Shown: positions 23,524 to 35,013, counted from the stretch's first letter. The stretch is DNA of 64,000 bases from Lentinus brumalis (GCA_001792895.1 MARA01000027.1:372001-436000); one strand, 5' to 3'. A program made the numbers and translations. Notes: a model not told the origin generated them from the sequence alone.

Positions 23524-26147
23524 CTAAGAAACGCGCGTCTTCCGCTTCTTTGCTGGACCCGATGCCCTGTTAAGTGGTGATTAGCACGAGTTCCAATGTA
23601 GGATTTAACACGTACTTCGACTGTGCCTTGTTGCTGTCATCGTCCCCGTCTCTCCGCCGCTTGTTTCCCCACGTTGCGTCCGGGGGCGCAGGCGCCTTGA
23701 TGGCACGGCTGCTCCGCCGTTGTCCAGGCCCAGGAGGTGCCTCCTCAGCCGGCTCTGGGAGCGCCGCTGTCTCCTTACGGGCCTTCCGCGTCCGCGTCTT
23801 CGCACCGGAGACGACTACAGCGACTGCTGTCGTCTGCGCTGCCTCAGGCGACGTGCCTCCAGATGCAGCATCAGCGTGGCCTTGCCCAGAAGGCGCCTCT
23901 GCTGCCGTAGTGGGGGCTGATGCAGTCAATTTGCTCCCGCATGCAGGACCCGCGGTCGGCGACGTGGAGGCGATCGACGACGTGGGCGCGGTCAGCGACG
24001 TGGAGGCGGGCGGCTCCATCACTCGTTCAGCAGGTAGGGACACGTTTGAACGTCCCACGGGCGATGTGTTGTCAAGATTGGGTGAAGCGGGTGTGGCCTG
24101 CAGCGCAGAGTCAACGTTCGTGGCGGCGAGAAGGGCGGTGTTCATCGAGGTAGTGGCTGCCGTGTCGTCCACCCGCTCGTGAACAGCACGCTCTTTGCGA
24201 CGCGACAAGGGAGTCGACACGGTCTCCTCACTTCCCGTCGACTCATCGCCGGAATACGAGTCCGAGTCCGAGTCCGAGTCGTCCAGGGACGTGTCCTTTG
24301 CTCCAGGGGTGGGGGACGCCGCACGCGTGGAGCGAGGGGTTGCTTCCTCGCGAAGTCGTGATGAACTAGGCACGGGCGCACGAGAGGGCGTGGGGAAGAC
24401 AGTGACGGAGCGGATCTTTGTAGGCGTCTGGGGGGCGACAGCGAATTGCGATGGAGGAGAGGAAGCGGGAGCGGCTTCGGTGGACAGGAATCGGAACGCA
24501 TCCGGGGTGCCCTGGGCCTTCAGAACGTTAGAATACAAGCTCGCCAAGTCGAAGAAGGCGAGCTTCGCAGGAGCATCCGTGATCCGTGGGACCCATGATG
24601 CCGGCATGAACCTATCTGGCGCGGTCATGACGATGAACCATTCCAGGTTATCGTTCGGGTTGCTGCCGTGAGCGACGACTGAGCACACCGTCAGCCCATC
24701 GCGCAAAGGTGAGTGGCGTGTAACTTACACCACATCGCATTGAAGAATGCTTCAAGGACGGCTGCGCCTTCAGAACAGGACCATCGGTCGTTCCACATGG
24801 GGAGTACGGGCACACCATCGTCGCGGTACGTCAGGGAGGGATCACGCTCCCGATTGGCACCTGGTTAAGATGTCAGCATTACGAAGAGCACAATAATATC
24901 CAGCACATACGTAGCCAGGCCTGGCAGAACCGTGCTCTCCGCCCCTGTTCACAAGTGCAGGGACCACCTTCAAACTCTTCGAAGGGTACGATGTTCGGAT
25001 GTTCTCCGACGGTTATTCTGGAACTATGATGAGACTAGTACAATTTTGGATAACACACCACTCACTCCGCAGTATGGATGCTGTTGTCCTTCGCGCGCCA
25101 GGCGGCGAAAGTCGATAGTAGGGACGAGCCGAGCCCGCCGGGCTTGTATCCGACTAGCTGGCCGGTGACATCCTTGCCAGTCCGGGGAAATTGTCGTTGA
25201 TTCCTGTGTGGCGATGAGTGAACGAGCAAGTGACCATTGAACGAGAACTCACTCGTAGTAGTCACCCAAGGCAACCTCGAGCCCCTCCGCCTTCAATTTT
25301 TGCGCCTTCGCCTCCCACTTTTGTTGCTCGTCGTATGGAAGCGCATCGTACAGGCGTGCCACAGTTGTGCGCCAATTTCCGATGCAATTGCTCTTGCGTT
25401 CCTTGGCGATGAGCTCAGCGTTTGCGTCCGCCCACAGAGCGCACGATGCTCTGGCACGAGTCTTCGCAGCCTTGATGATCGGGGAGATGTCGATGGGGGC
25501 ATTGAAGTCATTGTCCGGGTGGCCGACGGGTGCGGTGGTTACGCCCTTCGCACTGGTTACAGTGATGCCGTTGATGATGTCCCAACCCAAACCCGACTTC
25601 TTCTTCACGTCCGTGAGACGATTATGGAACCAACCGCCTACCAGCTGTGATTGATGGTTATATAGGTCGTGAAGGTGGACGGAGCCAACCTGCTCACCTT
25701 CTTCGCGTTCTCGCCTTTCGTGGGGAGCAAGGAGGTCGCTTCGCGCCACGCCGCTTCTTTGATAGCGGTGCGATCAGCAGTCGAGGAGGCGACATATTGG
25801 CGAAACACGTCGATGAGGCACTGCTGGGCCTCCGGGTACGCCGCCCAATTGAGTCGTGTGCGTGCAGCGGCTGCAGTTGGGTGGGCGGTATCGGGTGGCG
25901 TCTGTTCGCGTTCCTTGTCTTTGCCCTTGCCGTCCTTCGGGGCCTCCTCCAAAGCCTGCGCCTTCTCCTGCGCCTTCTTCTGCTTCCTGCGTCTGCGCGC
26001 TTTCTGCGCACCCGTGGGCGGCAGCGTGCGCTTGTCCTTGGCGCCACTTGTCTCCTCTTCCTCGGAGTCGAGAGCCTGTGGTGGATCGGCAGGAGCGGGA
26101 GTCGAGGAAGATGCATGCGGGGATGGTTGAGTCGTGGGCGCAGCCAT
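23524..26147 (-). CDS. KDZ cargo protein, disordered with basic C-terminal tail
   Basis: Family not recognised. The start at 26147 (MAAPTTQPSP) opens a charged, low-complexity segment with the basic run KARRRRKQKKAQEK. Next comes a compact region (RLNWAAYPEAQQCLIDVFRQ) and, after an intron, WFHNRLTDVKKKSGLGWDI and LPYDEQQKWEAKAQKLKAEG, probably alpha-helical. Further exons contain WRAKDNSIHT, DDGVPVLPMWNDRW and VLEAFFNAMW. The last long exon has a Ser/Asp repeat (DSDSDSDS) and a Pro/Thr/Ala-rich stretch. I end the gene with a small exon after a GTACGT intron, reading GPAKKRKTRVS, a likely nuclear signal, with the stop at 23524. Without that splice it would stop at 23570. Its place in the element and basic motifs suggest a nuclear role, but that is inference. 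Confidence 0.65.
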
Positions 26148-26414
26148 GGTACGATGTGGGGGAAGAGTGGCGGAGTCGATGGTGGTGATGACGTTGGGGA
26201 GACCGAGCGGAAAAGAGGAGGGAGCAAGACGCGTTTGGCCGTCTGGGGCTGTTTGTCATCACAGCCTATTGTGCCAACAAAGCGTCGATCGAGATCTCCC
26301 AACACGAGCCGAGCCCGCGACAAAGCCTCTGCGCTGGAAATGCGCAACCGGATCGCGCTGTGCCGGCTGTAGACAATAAGAACGGTACCATTTTGGCGTT
26401 ATATCTACGCTATT

Positions 26415-27353
26415 CTAGTCCAAGATCTCCACATACTCCCGAGTCTCGTCGTCAGAGATTTCTGTGACGTCGCGATACCCTGCGCGCTTGGCCTTCTTGC
26501 AAGGCATAACCACCTCCGGCGTTCGCTCGCGCTTCGGCCGGCCAGCTGCCTTCGACCGGGCCGCGCGGACACGCGCTTGCCAGTACGGCAGCCGAGGCAT
26601 GTCGGTGACATGGACTTCGCGATACAACACGCATTCGCATGGCGCGAGCTTGATGACGTCGTCCTCGTGCGTGTGGACCCAGTGGCCCAAGCCCGCCTGC
26701 CATCGGACGAAGCGGAGAGGGTGGCCGACCGGATTGCGCCACTCATCCAAGGCCGTCAGGACCTTGCCCTGCCCGAGCGTGTAATGCACGACGTCGCCGC
26801 GACGAGTACCCTCTCCGACCACGCAGAGGGGCTCCATCTTATCCTGCGTGGATGATCAGCGTGCATACATCATTCGGAGAACGTCCCACATACCTGAACA
26901 TAGAGTAGAGCTACGACTTCGCACGAAGGGGCGTCCTGAAACGCGGACGCCTCTAGTTTGTCCTCCAAAAGCGCGTGCCAGTACACGAGGTCGGCCCAGT
27001 AGACAGCGCGTCGGTAAGGAGGTGGTGTCAGCTCCTTGAGCACGGCTAGAAGGTCGAGCCGCTGAGCGTCGTTCATCTGGCATTCGAGGACTTTGTTGTG
27101 GTTTTCGCATCGGTCCTCCGGAGGACCTGTGCACTATCCTGTTCGTGAGTAAGGTCCTCACGACGTCGTGGCGACGACATACCTCGCAGACGGCTAGCCC
27201 GACGTTTTCCCAATTGGTCTGACCATACTCCACAACCACCTTGTGTTCATGAGGTTCGCCTTTCGTGCATGGTGGAAGCGACTCCTTCAGCTGTTGCACC
27301 GAGGGCATGCGCTCGTTGATGGCGGTCTGTACGCGAAGGTCGACTTGCGGCAT
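26415..27353 (-). CDS. KDZ cargo small protein D, divergent member of four-gene family
   Basis: Three exons. Exon 1 begins MPQVDLRVQTAINERMP (27353) and ends with CEVCRRH at a GTCGTG or nearby donor. Exon 2 reads ECQMNDAQRLDLLAVLKEL and VYWADLVYWHALLEDKLEA. Exon 3 contains WVHTHEDDVIKL and DMPRLPYWQAR and ends in a basic stretch (GRPKRERTPE, then KKAKR) and an acidic tail. Exon 3 aligns with the last exons of genes at 28295 and 30215 through the pattern W....(10)I.L....(L)...V..LP.L..(Y)AR. I read it as a divergent paralogue. Function unknown. A conserved double stem-loop lies about 230 bases upstream. Confidence 0.6.
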
Positions 27354-27581
27354 GGTGGTCTTCACAGAGTATGTCTGGCGAGTGGCCCGCGGCCTCTCGG
27401 TTTTCTCCTCGCCGTGGTCAAAGCGTCGTCTTTGATGGCGGAGTCCATTGTTGTCACTCGTGCTTGCAAGGCGACACGGCATTGTCCTCGATGGGGTTCC
27501 CGAGTCCGTCTGAGACGTTCACGTCTGGCATTGCAGAGGATGGTGCGCTACGAGCGTCGGTCGTCATTCTGTAGAAACGTA

Positions 27582-27638
27582 GCAATCCGTGGACCTCAGA
27601 GTCTGACGGATGCATGGGCTAGAACAACAAGTTCTGCC
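27582..27638 (-). other. Conserved loop stem-loop element, copy 1
   Basis: On the coding (minus) strand the loop CAGACTCTGAGGTCC (27591-27605) is closed by GCATCCGT and ACGGAT-GC with one bulged base. A second hairpin, AGAAC-TTGTT-GTTCT extended by GGC/GCC with one bulge, occupies 27617-27638. Lies upstream of the gene starting at 27353. Confidence 0.75.
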
Positions 27639-28294
27639 TGGCGTGCACATACTGCTGGATGGCGGGGAACGAGTCTTGCGAACGGGGAGGACGATTCCGT
27701 CCCCGGGATGGTGGGTGGAGAATATGTTAGCGCAGAGACAGAAGACCGTTGAAGTTACCGCCGCATCTCTCTTCTCACTGCCCGATTCCCGCTCGCGGTA
27801 TCCTTTCATTCTGGCGGGCTCATTCGAGTGGGTCGGGAATCGTGATAGTTGAGCTGACGTGTCTTCTACAGCGAGGGCTGTTGAGCGGTCGATCGAGCTT
27901 GTAGCGACGTGACAGGGGCGACCAGAAAGCAGATGAAGTCGAAGGAGTTCGTATGCAAGTGGCAGCGGTGGACTTTGAGCTGATGGCGGAATCAGACGTA
28001 GACTCGGACGTTGAGAGAGAGAGCAGGGAGGAGCATCGTCATAGGCGCCCGATCGCCGCGCGGAGGCATGATAGGATCTAATTCACGCAAAGACTGGCCT
28101 GCTCGTCCGTCACGGGCCTCTGCTGCACGCAAGACCGCCCCGAGGTCTCTTGTTCAATATTGATAAATAGGGTGATTGCATTAAGAGTCATGGTACACAA
28201 GCACGTTACGCAGTGGCAGAGCCCAAATTTAGATCGAACAGCGAACAGCAAACCTCTGGGCGATTGCAGGTACATCAAACTACCTATATAACTC

Positions 28295-29197
28295 CTACTC
28301 AGTCGCAGACATATCCCGGGTAGCATTCGGCCAGAAATCCGACCAGTCCGGAACTCCAAGGCCGGCTGCGAATGACATGAGTAGATGACCAACGTAAGCA
28401 ACCTGTACACACGTACGAGCGTAAGTCGGAAGGTCTGGAAGTATCATGACATCCTCCCGCGTCCACACGAGGATGTCGCCGTCTTCCAGCTCGATAGTCT
28501 CCGAGCGGATGTCTTTGACACGAATGAAGGACCAAGTCCAACCGGAGGTAGTGCACCACGCGATCGTCTCGGTGTCCTCCATGTCAGGGCACCAGCCTCG
28601 GAGCGCATCGCGCAACCGAGTCCAGGGTAGCACCGTGTAGTGGTCTGGGGTTTGATCATTCTAAGTGAAGTCAGCGACATGCGCACGCACGATTGACTGG
28701 AGCAATCACCTTCTGGTAACCGAGCACGTCCCACTCCTGCACTATGTTCGACACATCACGGAGAACCGCGGAAGGTAAAGGTTCGGGGAGGGGTTCGAAC
28801 AGGCCAGCCGGACGTTTCGCATTGAGCTCGGCTAACTCCTTCGCAGACAATTTCTTGCTGAGATATTGCACAGCGACGCACCCCTCGCGCCCGCACTAGC
28901 AGAGATGAGCGGCCATCGTACTGTGCAATCGCCGATTTAACTCACCTTGCCAATAAACCGACCGTCATTCGTATCTCCCGGCAAGTACTGCACGTCCATC
29001 TTCAGCCGGTGTGAGCACAAGGGCGCCACCGCCGGCTTACGACCGGCCAGTGTGCGGGCGTATTCTCTGAAATGCAGCTCGCGGAGTCTGGCGGCAGCAG
29101 CGGAAGGTCCTTTGCCGGGCACGGAGTGCGCCCGGCCGGCGGAGGAGCGTGTCTTGCGCGTGTCAGCAGAGGCTGAGGAGGGGCGTTGGCCAGGCAT
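28295..29197 (-). CDS. KDZ cargo small protein A (VQYL family)
   Basis: Three exons. Exon 1 (from MPGQRPSSASADTRK at 29197) is basic and ends VQYLPGDTNDGRFIGK. Exon 2 opens CGREGCVAVQYLSKKLSAKE and contains LNAKRPAG. Exon 3 contains LPWTRLRDALRGWCPDMED, WSFIRVKDIRS, DGDILVWTRED and LPDLPTYAR. The paired pattern VQY....NDGRF.G followed by C....C...VQYLS..L....L..L...RP is shared with the next two upstream genes. The intron positions and phases match those of the 30215 gene. No known domain recognised. The two Cys suggest a metal site or disulfide, which cannot be decided. Encoded in the same direction as its paralogues. Confidence 0.7.
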
Positions 29198-29498
29198 GAT
29201 GACCGCGAGGGGGTTAAGCGACTTACACAGAAATCCGCTCGCCCGGCCTTCATATACTTCGGGTGGCCCGAGCTTTGACGGTTGCTTTGGCCGTGCTGAC
29301 AACTATGCGAATTGCCGCGCCGACCGTGGTCCAAGAGAATGTCGCCGCGCAATGGCGAAGCTGTGGTCGGGGCGAGGGGCGAATGCATGTCGTTGGTAAA
29401 CGGGCAAGAGACGTCTTGTATCGGGTCGAGCACTTCGGTACGCGTACGCAATGTACACACGCACACTGTGTCCATACTAAGATACATATTCAAAAGCA

Positions 29499-29554
29499 GC
29501 ACCCGTGGACCTCAGAGTCTGACGGGTGCAAAGGCGAGAACAACGAGTTCTGCC
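29499..29554 (-). other. Conserved loop stem-loop element, copy 2
   Basis: Loop CAGACTCTGAGGTCC on the minus strand (29507-29521) is closed by a perfect 8-bp stem, GCACCCGT/ACGGGTGC. The companion hairpin AGAAC-TCGTT-GTTCT with GGC/GCC extension is at 29533-29554. Lies about 300 bases upstream of the gene starting at 29197. Confidence 0.8.
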
Positions 29555-30214
29555 AGAGAATGGGAAGAGGGGGGAGTAGAGAGCTCGGTGGGGTTGCACA
29601 CTGTTCGCGAAGCAGCAAAAGATGAAATAACAAGTCAAGATAACTTGACCTCTGCGCACTTACCAGCTAGATGGTCGTCGTTGCGCTCCTCTGCGCGCGT
29701 GAGATTGGTCGACAGTTTGCGGCTGCGGACTCCGGAGGTCGTCGTCGCTCGGTGTCAATGTCGAAAGTCCCGCATGTGTCCAGAGCCAAGACGTGTGTCG
29801 CCAGGTCAAATAGCACAGTCTGAGGTCTTACATCTTCCAACTAGACAGTCTGAATTGGAAGGAGGTGGAGAATCGGAGACGAGGTTGACTTGGACGTCGT
29901 GGACGATGACCAGCATGTCGGCGTCTGTGTAAGCGCCTATCGTTGCACAACTCCGAGGACCTCGGGGTTCTGGCACACATCGCTTGGACAGCATTCATAC
30001 CAAACAACTCTCGTTAATAGGGACTCAGTAGACGTAACATACAGGCAGAAACGATCTCAGGACATATGTATGTACGGCAAGGCAGGGGCAAATGATTATG
30101 TCGAACCTGCTGCTACACGCTCGACGATGCCGGCACAACAGCAGCAATCTCGCCAACCCAGAACCATACCCACTCAGGTCCTTCTGTAATCGCTACGACG
30201 ATAGATGTGAGTCT

Positions 30215-31030
30215 TTAGCTCGATTCCTGGACATAGGTGAAGGACTCACGAGCATAATCCGCGAGGTTCGGGAGGTTGTCAACTCCGGCGCGAGTCCAGA
30301 TGAGGATGTCGTCCGGCTGGAGGTCGACCATCTCCCAGCAGGCGTGTTTGACATAGATGAACGTCCATTCGGGTTTAGACTTCGTGCAGAACGCTATGGG
30401 ATCGGCCATCGTGAGGTCTCCGCACCAACCGAGTAACTCATCACGCAGCGGCCTAAGCTTCCTCTGGTCCAAGCTGAACCTCGTTGGAGCTTGCTTATCC
30501 TGGCAGGAACGTGGTCAGCTACGTCGCGGCGCAGCGAGGAAGGACGCACCGTGAGATATGCGAGAACGTGCCAGACAATGGGTAAGTTTGTCATGTCGGT
30601 CAATGCGCTATGCTGAGCCGGCGGGCTGTCGATGCGAGCGCCAGGGCGCTGGGCGTGCAAAGCGTCGAGTTCGGCCTTGGTGAGGGGCGCGCTGAGGTAC
30701 TGCACACGAGTACACCCGTCGACGCCACACTGCGAAAACGAGTTAGCCCATGCTGAGCTAGGAAAGAAGGAGAATGCGACCCACGATTCCTACGAATCGC
30801 CCATCGTTGTCGTTGCCTTTGCGATACTGAATTGAACGGGCGAGAGTGTGGTCGCACACCGGTGGCTGGGACCTCTTTCGGAAGGCTGCCGATATGGCGG
30901 CTGCTCTATACGTCTTGCGTGCCTCTCGCTCGGCGGGTGTTTCCGCCTTCCGGGAGCGTCGGTGAGGAGCTTCGCGAGCGGCCTCGCTGGCGGATGATCG
31001 AGCTTTCCGGGGGGTAGCAGGAGATGGCAT
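30215..31030 (-). CDS. KDZ cargo small protein B (VQYL family)
   Basis: Three exons and the closest paralogue of the 28295 gene. Exon 1 (MPSPATPRKARSSAS at 31030) ends IQYRKGNDNDGRFVGI. Exon 2 reads CGVDGCTRVQYLSAPLTKAE, then LHAQRPGA. Exon 3 contains LDQRKLRPLRDELLGWCGDL, WTFIYVKHACWEM, DDILIWTRAGVD and LPNLADYARES. Introns use GTGGGT, GTGCGT and similar donors with CAG acceptors. Unlike its neighbours it has no intact stem-loop upstream; only CCTCAGAGT at about 31141 recalls the conserved loop. Function unknown. Confidence 0.7.
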
Positions 31031-31301
31031 GATGTAAATGGCCAGGACATCGTAGCTCGGGACTTCAAATACTGGAAGCAGAATCGGTGGCCTGGGTGTT
31101 CGCTTTGAACGAAGTCCCAAGCATTGGCATACATCAAAACCTCAGAGTGTGGCCACAAGGTGGCATCGGACGGTTGGCGTCAAGTCGCTGCGCGGGATCA
31201 AGATGGAAGTCCTTATCGAAAGTCGAAGCATACAGGCATGGTTACTAAGTAGTAGTTCTAAGGTACATGACGGGAGGGAGGGATAGGCGGGATGGAGCAA
31301 G

Positions 31302-31980
31302 TCAAACTTCAGGGGAAAGGGGGGGCGCGTCGGCCTCGTCTGCAACAAAGTTAGCTCGGCCACCGCTGAGGAGTACAAAGCACTCACCGACATCTGAATC
31401 ATCATCAGTAGTTTCCACGTCGTCTTCAGCCTCCGCAGCTGCGTCGTCTTCATCCCCGGTGATGTCCGGCATGCCCCCATGAATGTACGCGTCAACGTCA
31501 CCCGGGTCGCTGTCGTAGCCATGTGCATGAAGCATGTCCTTGACCATGTGCCAGACGCGCACCCGGCGGGAGGGTCTCACGTAGGGGTCGGCGGGACGAT
31601 GGTTGTTCAGTTCGTACAATTGGCGTGGCGTGAGGCGTTCGGAGAGGTACTGCACGCGTTCCTTGTACGCACAGCTGTTGCGGAAGCACTGGGGAGATGT
31701 TAGCGCGCCGACGATGACAGAGGGCTGCCTTACGTACTATTCCATAATACCGGCCGTCGTCGTTATTGCCAGCAACGTACTGCACGAGGCGCACCATGGG
31801 GTGTGGGCAGATGGGAGCGATCTTGGGCCTCCGATCCGCGAAGACTTTCGCTATCTGTTCGAGGCGGCGGAAGCGGTCCTTCTTGGTCTCCCCGCGATAG
31901 CGCCTTGCGGCGACCTTCAAAGGGGACGGCGTAGGGTGACCCAGCTGAGTGGCGGTGGATTGAGAGCGGGAGGGCGGCAT
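31302..31980 (-). CDS. KDZ cargo small protein C (VQYL family, acidic tail)
   Basis: Third member of the tandem family. Exon 1 (MPPSRSQSTATQLGHPTP at 31980) is basic and ends VQYVAGNNDDGRYYGIV. Exon 2 opens CFRNSCAYKERVQYLSERLT, contains LNNHRPADP and continues into a long acidic segment (GDEDDAAAEAEDD, then TTDDDSDV). The last exon homologous to those of genes A and B is missing; the end is DEADAPPLSPEV with the stop at 31302, either read straight through or after a small GTGAGT intron. Replacement of the C-terminal domain by an acidic tail suggests divergence of function or truncation. A conserved stem-loop is about 190 bases upstream. Confidence 0.65.
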
Positions 31981-32168
31981 GGGGAATTCGAGTGTAGGGA
32001 TCACGCATGGGACCGGGCTGCTTATATGCTCCAGGGCGAGTGGCCCACCAGGTCGCTTGGTCCATGCGCACTTTGTTGATGTTCTCTTGGAATTTCTCCA
32101 AGCTTGTTCGTAGTCGCGGCGGGTGGCTTGATGACATCTCAAGGAGACAATCGTACTGCGAGGTCGGT

Positions 32169-32222
32169 TCACCCGTGGACCTCAGAGTCTGACGGGTGAT
32201 ACGCGCGAACGACAAGTTCGCG
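32169..32222 (-). other. Conserved loop stem-loop element, copy 3
   Basis: Minus-strand loop CAGACTCTGAGGTCC (32177-32191) is closed by a perfect 8-bp stem, TCACCCGT/ACGGGTGA. The companion hairpin CGCGAAC-TTGTC-GTTCGCG (32204-32222) keeps the GAAC/GTTC core of the other copies but has a different outer stem. Upstream of the gene starting at 31980. Confidence 0.8.
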
Positions 32223-32740
32223 ATGATGGACAGAGGAACAGCGGTTGCATTGCGCACTTGGCGGGCTAAGCACTGGAGGAAAGGTAAAGCGTGAGCAAAT
32301 GGCACGGAGGACGCAACGACGTACCAGCGCGCGACGGGTGTCCTGGACTGGAGGTTGAGATAAGTGCTCGCAGGTCGGGCGACTTGAAGACTCGAGTGCG
32401 CAGAGCGACAGAGTAGAAATGAAGCAAGGACAATGGCAAGCGGAGTCGAAGGAGATGATGTTGTCAGGCAGGAGGGAGAGCGAGTTGGGGGTTGGATGCC
32501 AGCTGGATAGAGGACTTCAGAGACTTGGTCGTCTGCAAAGCCGGATGTCGGCCTGTGTCGGACTGGACGGCACCGCCACGAGGAGACTTCGACATTTCGG
32601 GCGACCATCTCTCTGGTGCCTCTACATACATGGCAACGCAACCAATCACCCTCCTCCTCTCCTCCTCCTCGTCACTCCCCTCTCCTCTACCTCTCACCTT
32701 CGCGCGAATGCTCAAGACCCCCCTTCGCAAGTTTTACGAT

Positions 32741-32800
32741 TGATCAAAAAGACTCTGAGGTCCTTTGATCATCGTACTTCGGTGAACTTTGTGTTCATCG
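32741..32800 (+). other. Conserved loop stem-loop element, copy 4
   Basis: On the plus strand the loop AAGACTCTGAGGTCC (32749-32763) is closed by a perfect 8-bp stem of unrelated sequence, TGATCAAA/TTTGATCA. A second hairpin, CGGTGAAC-TTTGT-GTTCATCG (32780-32800, one G-T pair), follows. Orientation matches the gene it precedes (start 32943, plus strand). Here the GAAC/GTTC hairpin is downstream of the conserved loop, whereas in copies 1-3 it is upstream. Confidence 0.7.
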
Positions 32801-32872
32801 GAGACGACCCCTGGACAGCAAGTGCAAGCAAGTTCTGCAATCTCATCCCAGCGCACCCGGAACCACCACAGT

Positions 32873-32921
32873 CATCCCCATCCCCATCCCCATTTCCATC
32901 TCCATCTCCATCTCCATCCCC
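32873..32921 (+). repeat. Pyrimidine-rich six-base microsatellite
   Basis: Imperfect repeats of CCCCAT grading into TCTCCA, ending about 20 bases before the ATG at 32943, so probably in the 5' leader. Confidence 0.7.
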
Positions 32922-32942
32922 TCACGTCTACCAGCCCGCATC

Positions 32943-35013
32943 ATGTCCGCAACGACCCAGGCCGGCTCTCAAGGTACGCGTATTGCGTGGCATCGTAAGA
33001 CTCTGCTAACATAGCCAGTAGAGCCATCGCACTCCGACTGGCGCCATGCACTATCAGTAGCCGATACGGGCGATCCAAAGTACGTCGTCAGTTCGCCAAA
33101 CATGGATTTCATACCTTCCCCTAAGATCGGCATAGTTGAGGTGTCAATGCGATCCGACTATCGCTACGGAGTAGTCGACCCCCTCCAATGGCCGCAAATC
33201 TTCACGGATGATTTCGATTATCTCTGCGCGGTGATGCGACCCACTCCCCCCGGGAGTAAGCATGCTTCCCTCTGGTGGACCCCTGAACAGAGCGATTTCG
33301 AAATCATAGAAGGCTCGCTGTTCACCTGCCTCGGTCTGCTCAAACCGGATGCTCTGCGTCCGCTGAATGCACTTGTTGATGAGCTCTCCGCCACCATCAC
33401 TTCCATGTCGGCACCTCCTTCGAGTCTCACCTTGCTCCATGTGGCCATGATTCAGGCGCAAGAGCGCCTCAAGTACTTCCCTTGCACGTTCCGGGACGCA
33501 TGCCTTCAAGTTCGCGAGACTCAGCGATACTGGCTCATGAGCGAGGCATGCATGAAGTACAACGACACGTACCTCCCGGCCTCATCCGGACCTCCTCAGC
33601 CGGTGCATCGCGAGCTCATGGGCGCGTTCACGACGAACCCTGGTGCAGTTCAGCTATTGTTCAATGCGGGCATACCTGTCTGGTTCATCCGGTCGGATGT
33701 ATCCATCCTCGAAGACACGCGGACAACCGCTACGGTCATTCCCCAGCCCCCGTCCGATATCTGCATGGAAGTCGGACCTGAAGGCGGAACTGTACTGTAC
33801 AGTGGACTCGTGGGAGCGGAACATATCCTACAGACGGTACGACTCGGGCATACGTACCTCGATCTCTCCCGAGCACCCTTGCTCGTCGTGGACATTGAGG
33901 GCGGATATCCATCGCAAATCTCGGCGAAGGACTACAAGGGAGTCCTGGTCGGAGGGCACCGCGTCACTGCTCCTATCACCGTGTCGAAACCCGTCGTCCC
34001 GAGCGCTCACGGTGGCGCGATGCGAAGGAAGTTAAAACCATCTCCAAGCGCAAAGACTCCTTGTAAGTTACTTTGCACCAATCATGTTCACTCGCTCAGT
34101 TATTACAGATGCTCGACCGCAGGCCAGCCAAGTGCGCGGGGTAAACAAGTTCGAACATTTCGAGCACGCCTGGATGCCCGCCGAACTCTCCATGTGGCAA
34201 GAGGCATTCCGTAGCGTCGATCTCAGCAAACCCGCCCGCCCGAACACGGAGGTATGGGGGTACTGGATTCCGGAGCCTGCGCTGCTCCTTCGGCCGAAGA
34301 CCGAGGATCGCCGTGATCGCTATATCATGACGTGGTTGCGTCTGCGAGCCGGGTGGTTGTATCTGTTGCGCCTCCCGGACGTGCCGGTGTGCTCTGTTCC
34401 CACGCAATGGTGGAGAGACATTCTCTACGGGCCCACGGGACGTTCTGAAGTAGATGCCTCGACGTTGAAAGCCCGACGTTGGGAGGAGATCAAAAAGGTG
34501 TTCGGTACCGTCTTCCAAGAGGCGCATTTCGACTCGAATCAGGCGGGCCCGGTCTGGTGGTGCGGCCTCCGCGTTCGCGCCGTGGATCCGGAGGTATGCC
34601 CGAAGATCATCTGGGAGATGTTTGACCTCGGTTTCCGCTACGAGTTGCTCGCTCTGGATCGACTGCTTGCACCCGCCCGCAAGGACCCGCACGGCGAGAG
34701 GAAGCGCGTCGCCATGCTCGCAGCCATCTTCCCCCGCAATCACCTGTACTCCATTTCGGAGCTCCCAGATGCAGGCGCCGGCTTGTCTGCGCGAGTGCCT
34801 CACCATCGCGTTCCGTACCTCGAAGCGTTCCGCCGAGTAGTCTCCCGCTGGCCGAGCTGTCCCGCATCCCTCCACGACTCTCCGCCTTTCGCACTCACCA
34901 TGTCTAGCGAGGAAATTATCTCGCGCGAGAAAGTTTTGGTCAAGTACTATGTGGACACTTTCTTTGCGCTATCTGGACGAGCTCCCATTGTTCCTCACGA
35001 GTATCCCTTGTAG
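32943..35013 (+). CDS. KDZ cargo protein of unknown function, about 640 residues
   Basis: Three exons. Exon 1 is tiny (MSATTQAGSQ, then a GTACGC donor) and joins at 33022 to PSHSDWRHALSVADTGDPKY. Exon 2 continues to AKTP, with a motif GIPVWFIRS and FACSV-like segments around VHRELMGAFTTNP. A GTAAGT intron (about 34061-34110) leads to exon 3: FEHFEHAWMPAELSMWQEAF, TEVWGYWIPEPALLLRPKTE, a Trp-rich core (WLRLRAGWLYLLRLP) and the end VPHEYPL. I remember proteins with a GIPVW(F/L)IR motif only as hypothetical proteins of mushroom-forming fungi. No nuclease, helicase or dioxygenase motif is seen; in particular I do not see the HxD..H pattern of the TET/JBP enzymes reported with some fungal KDZ elements. 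Transcribed divergently from the four-gene family. Confidence 0.7.

Noticed and set aside
31141..31156. CCTCAGAGTGTGG as a fifth copy of the conserved stem-loop, upstream of gene B
   Set aside because: Only nine loop bases match and no closing stem can form.
27582..32800. Conserved stem-loops as tRNA genes or hammerhead ribozymes
   Set aside because: No T-arm or B box follows at the right distance, and no CUGAUGA/GAAA core is present. The fixed loop with variable stem fits neither.
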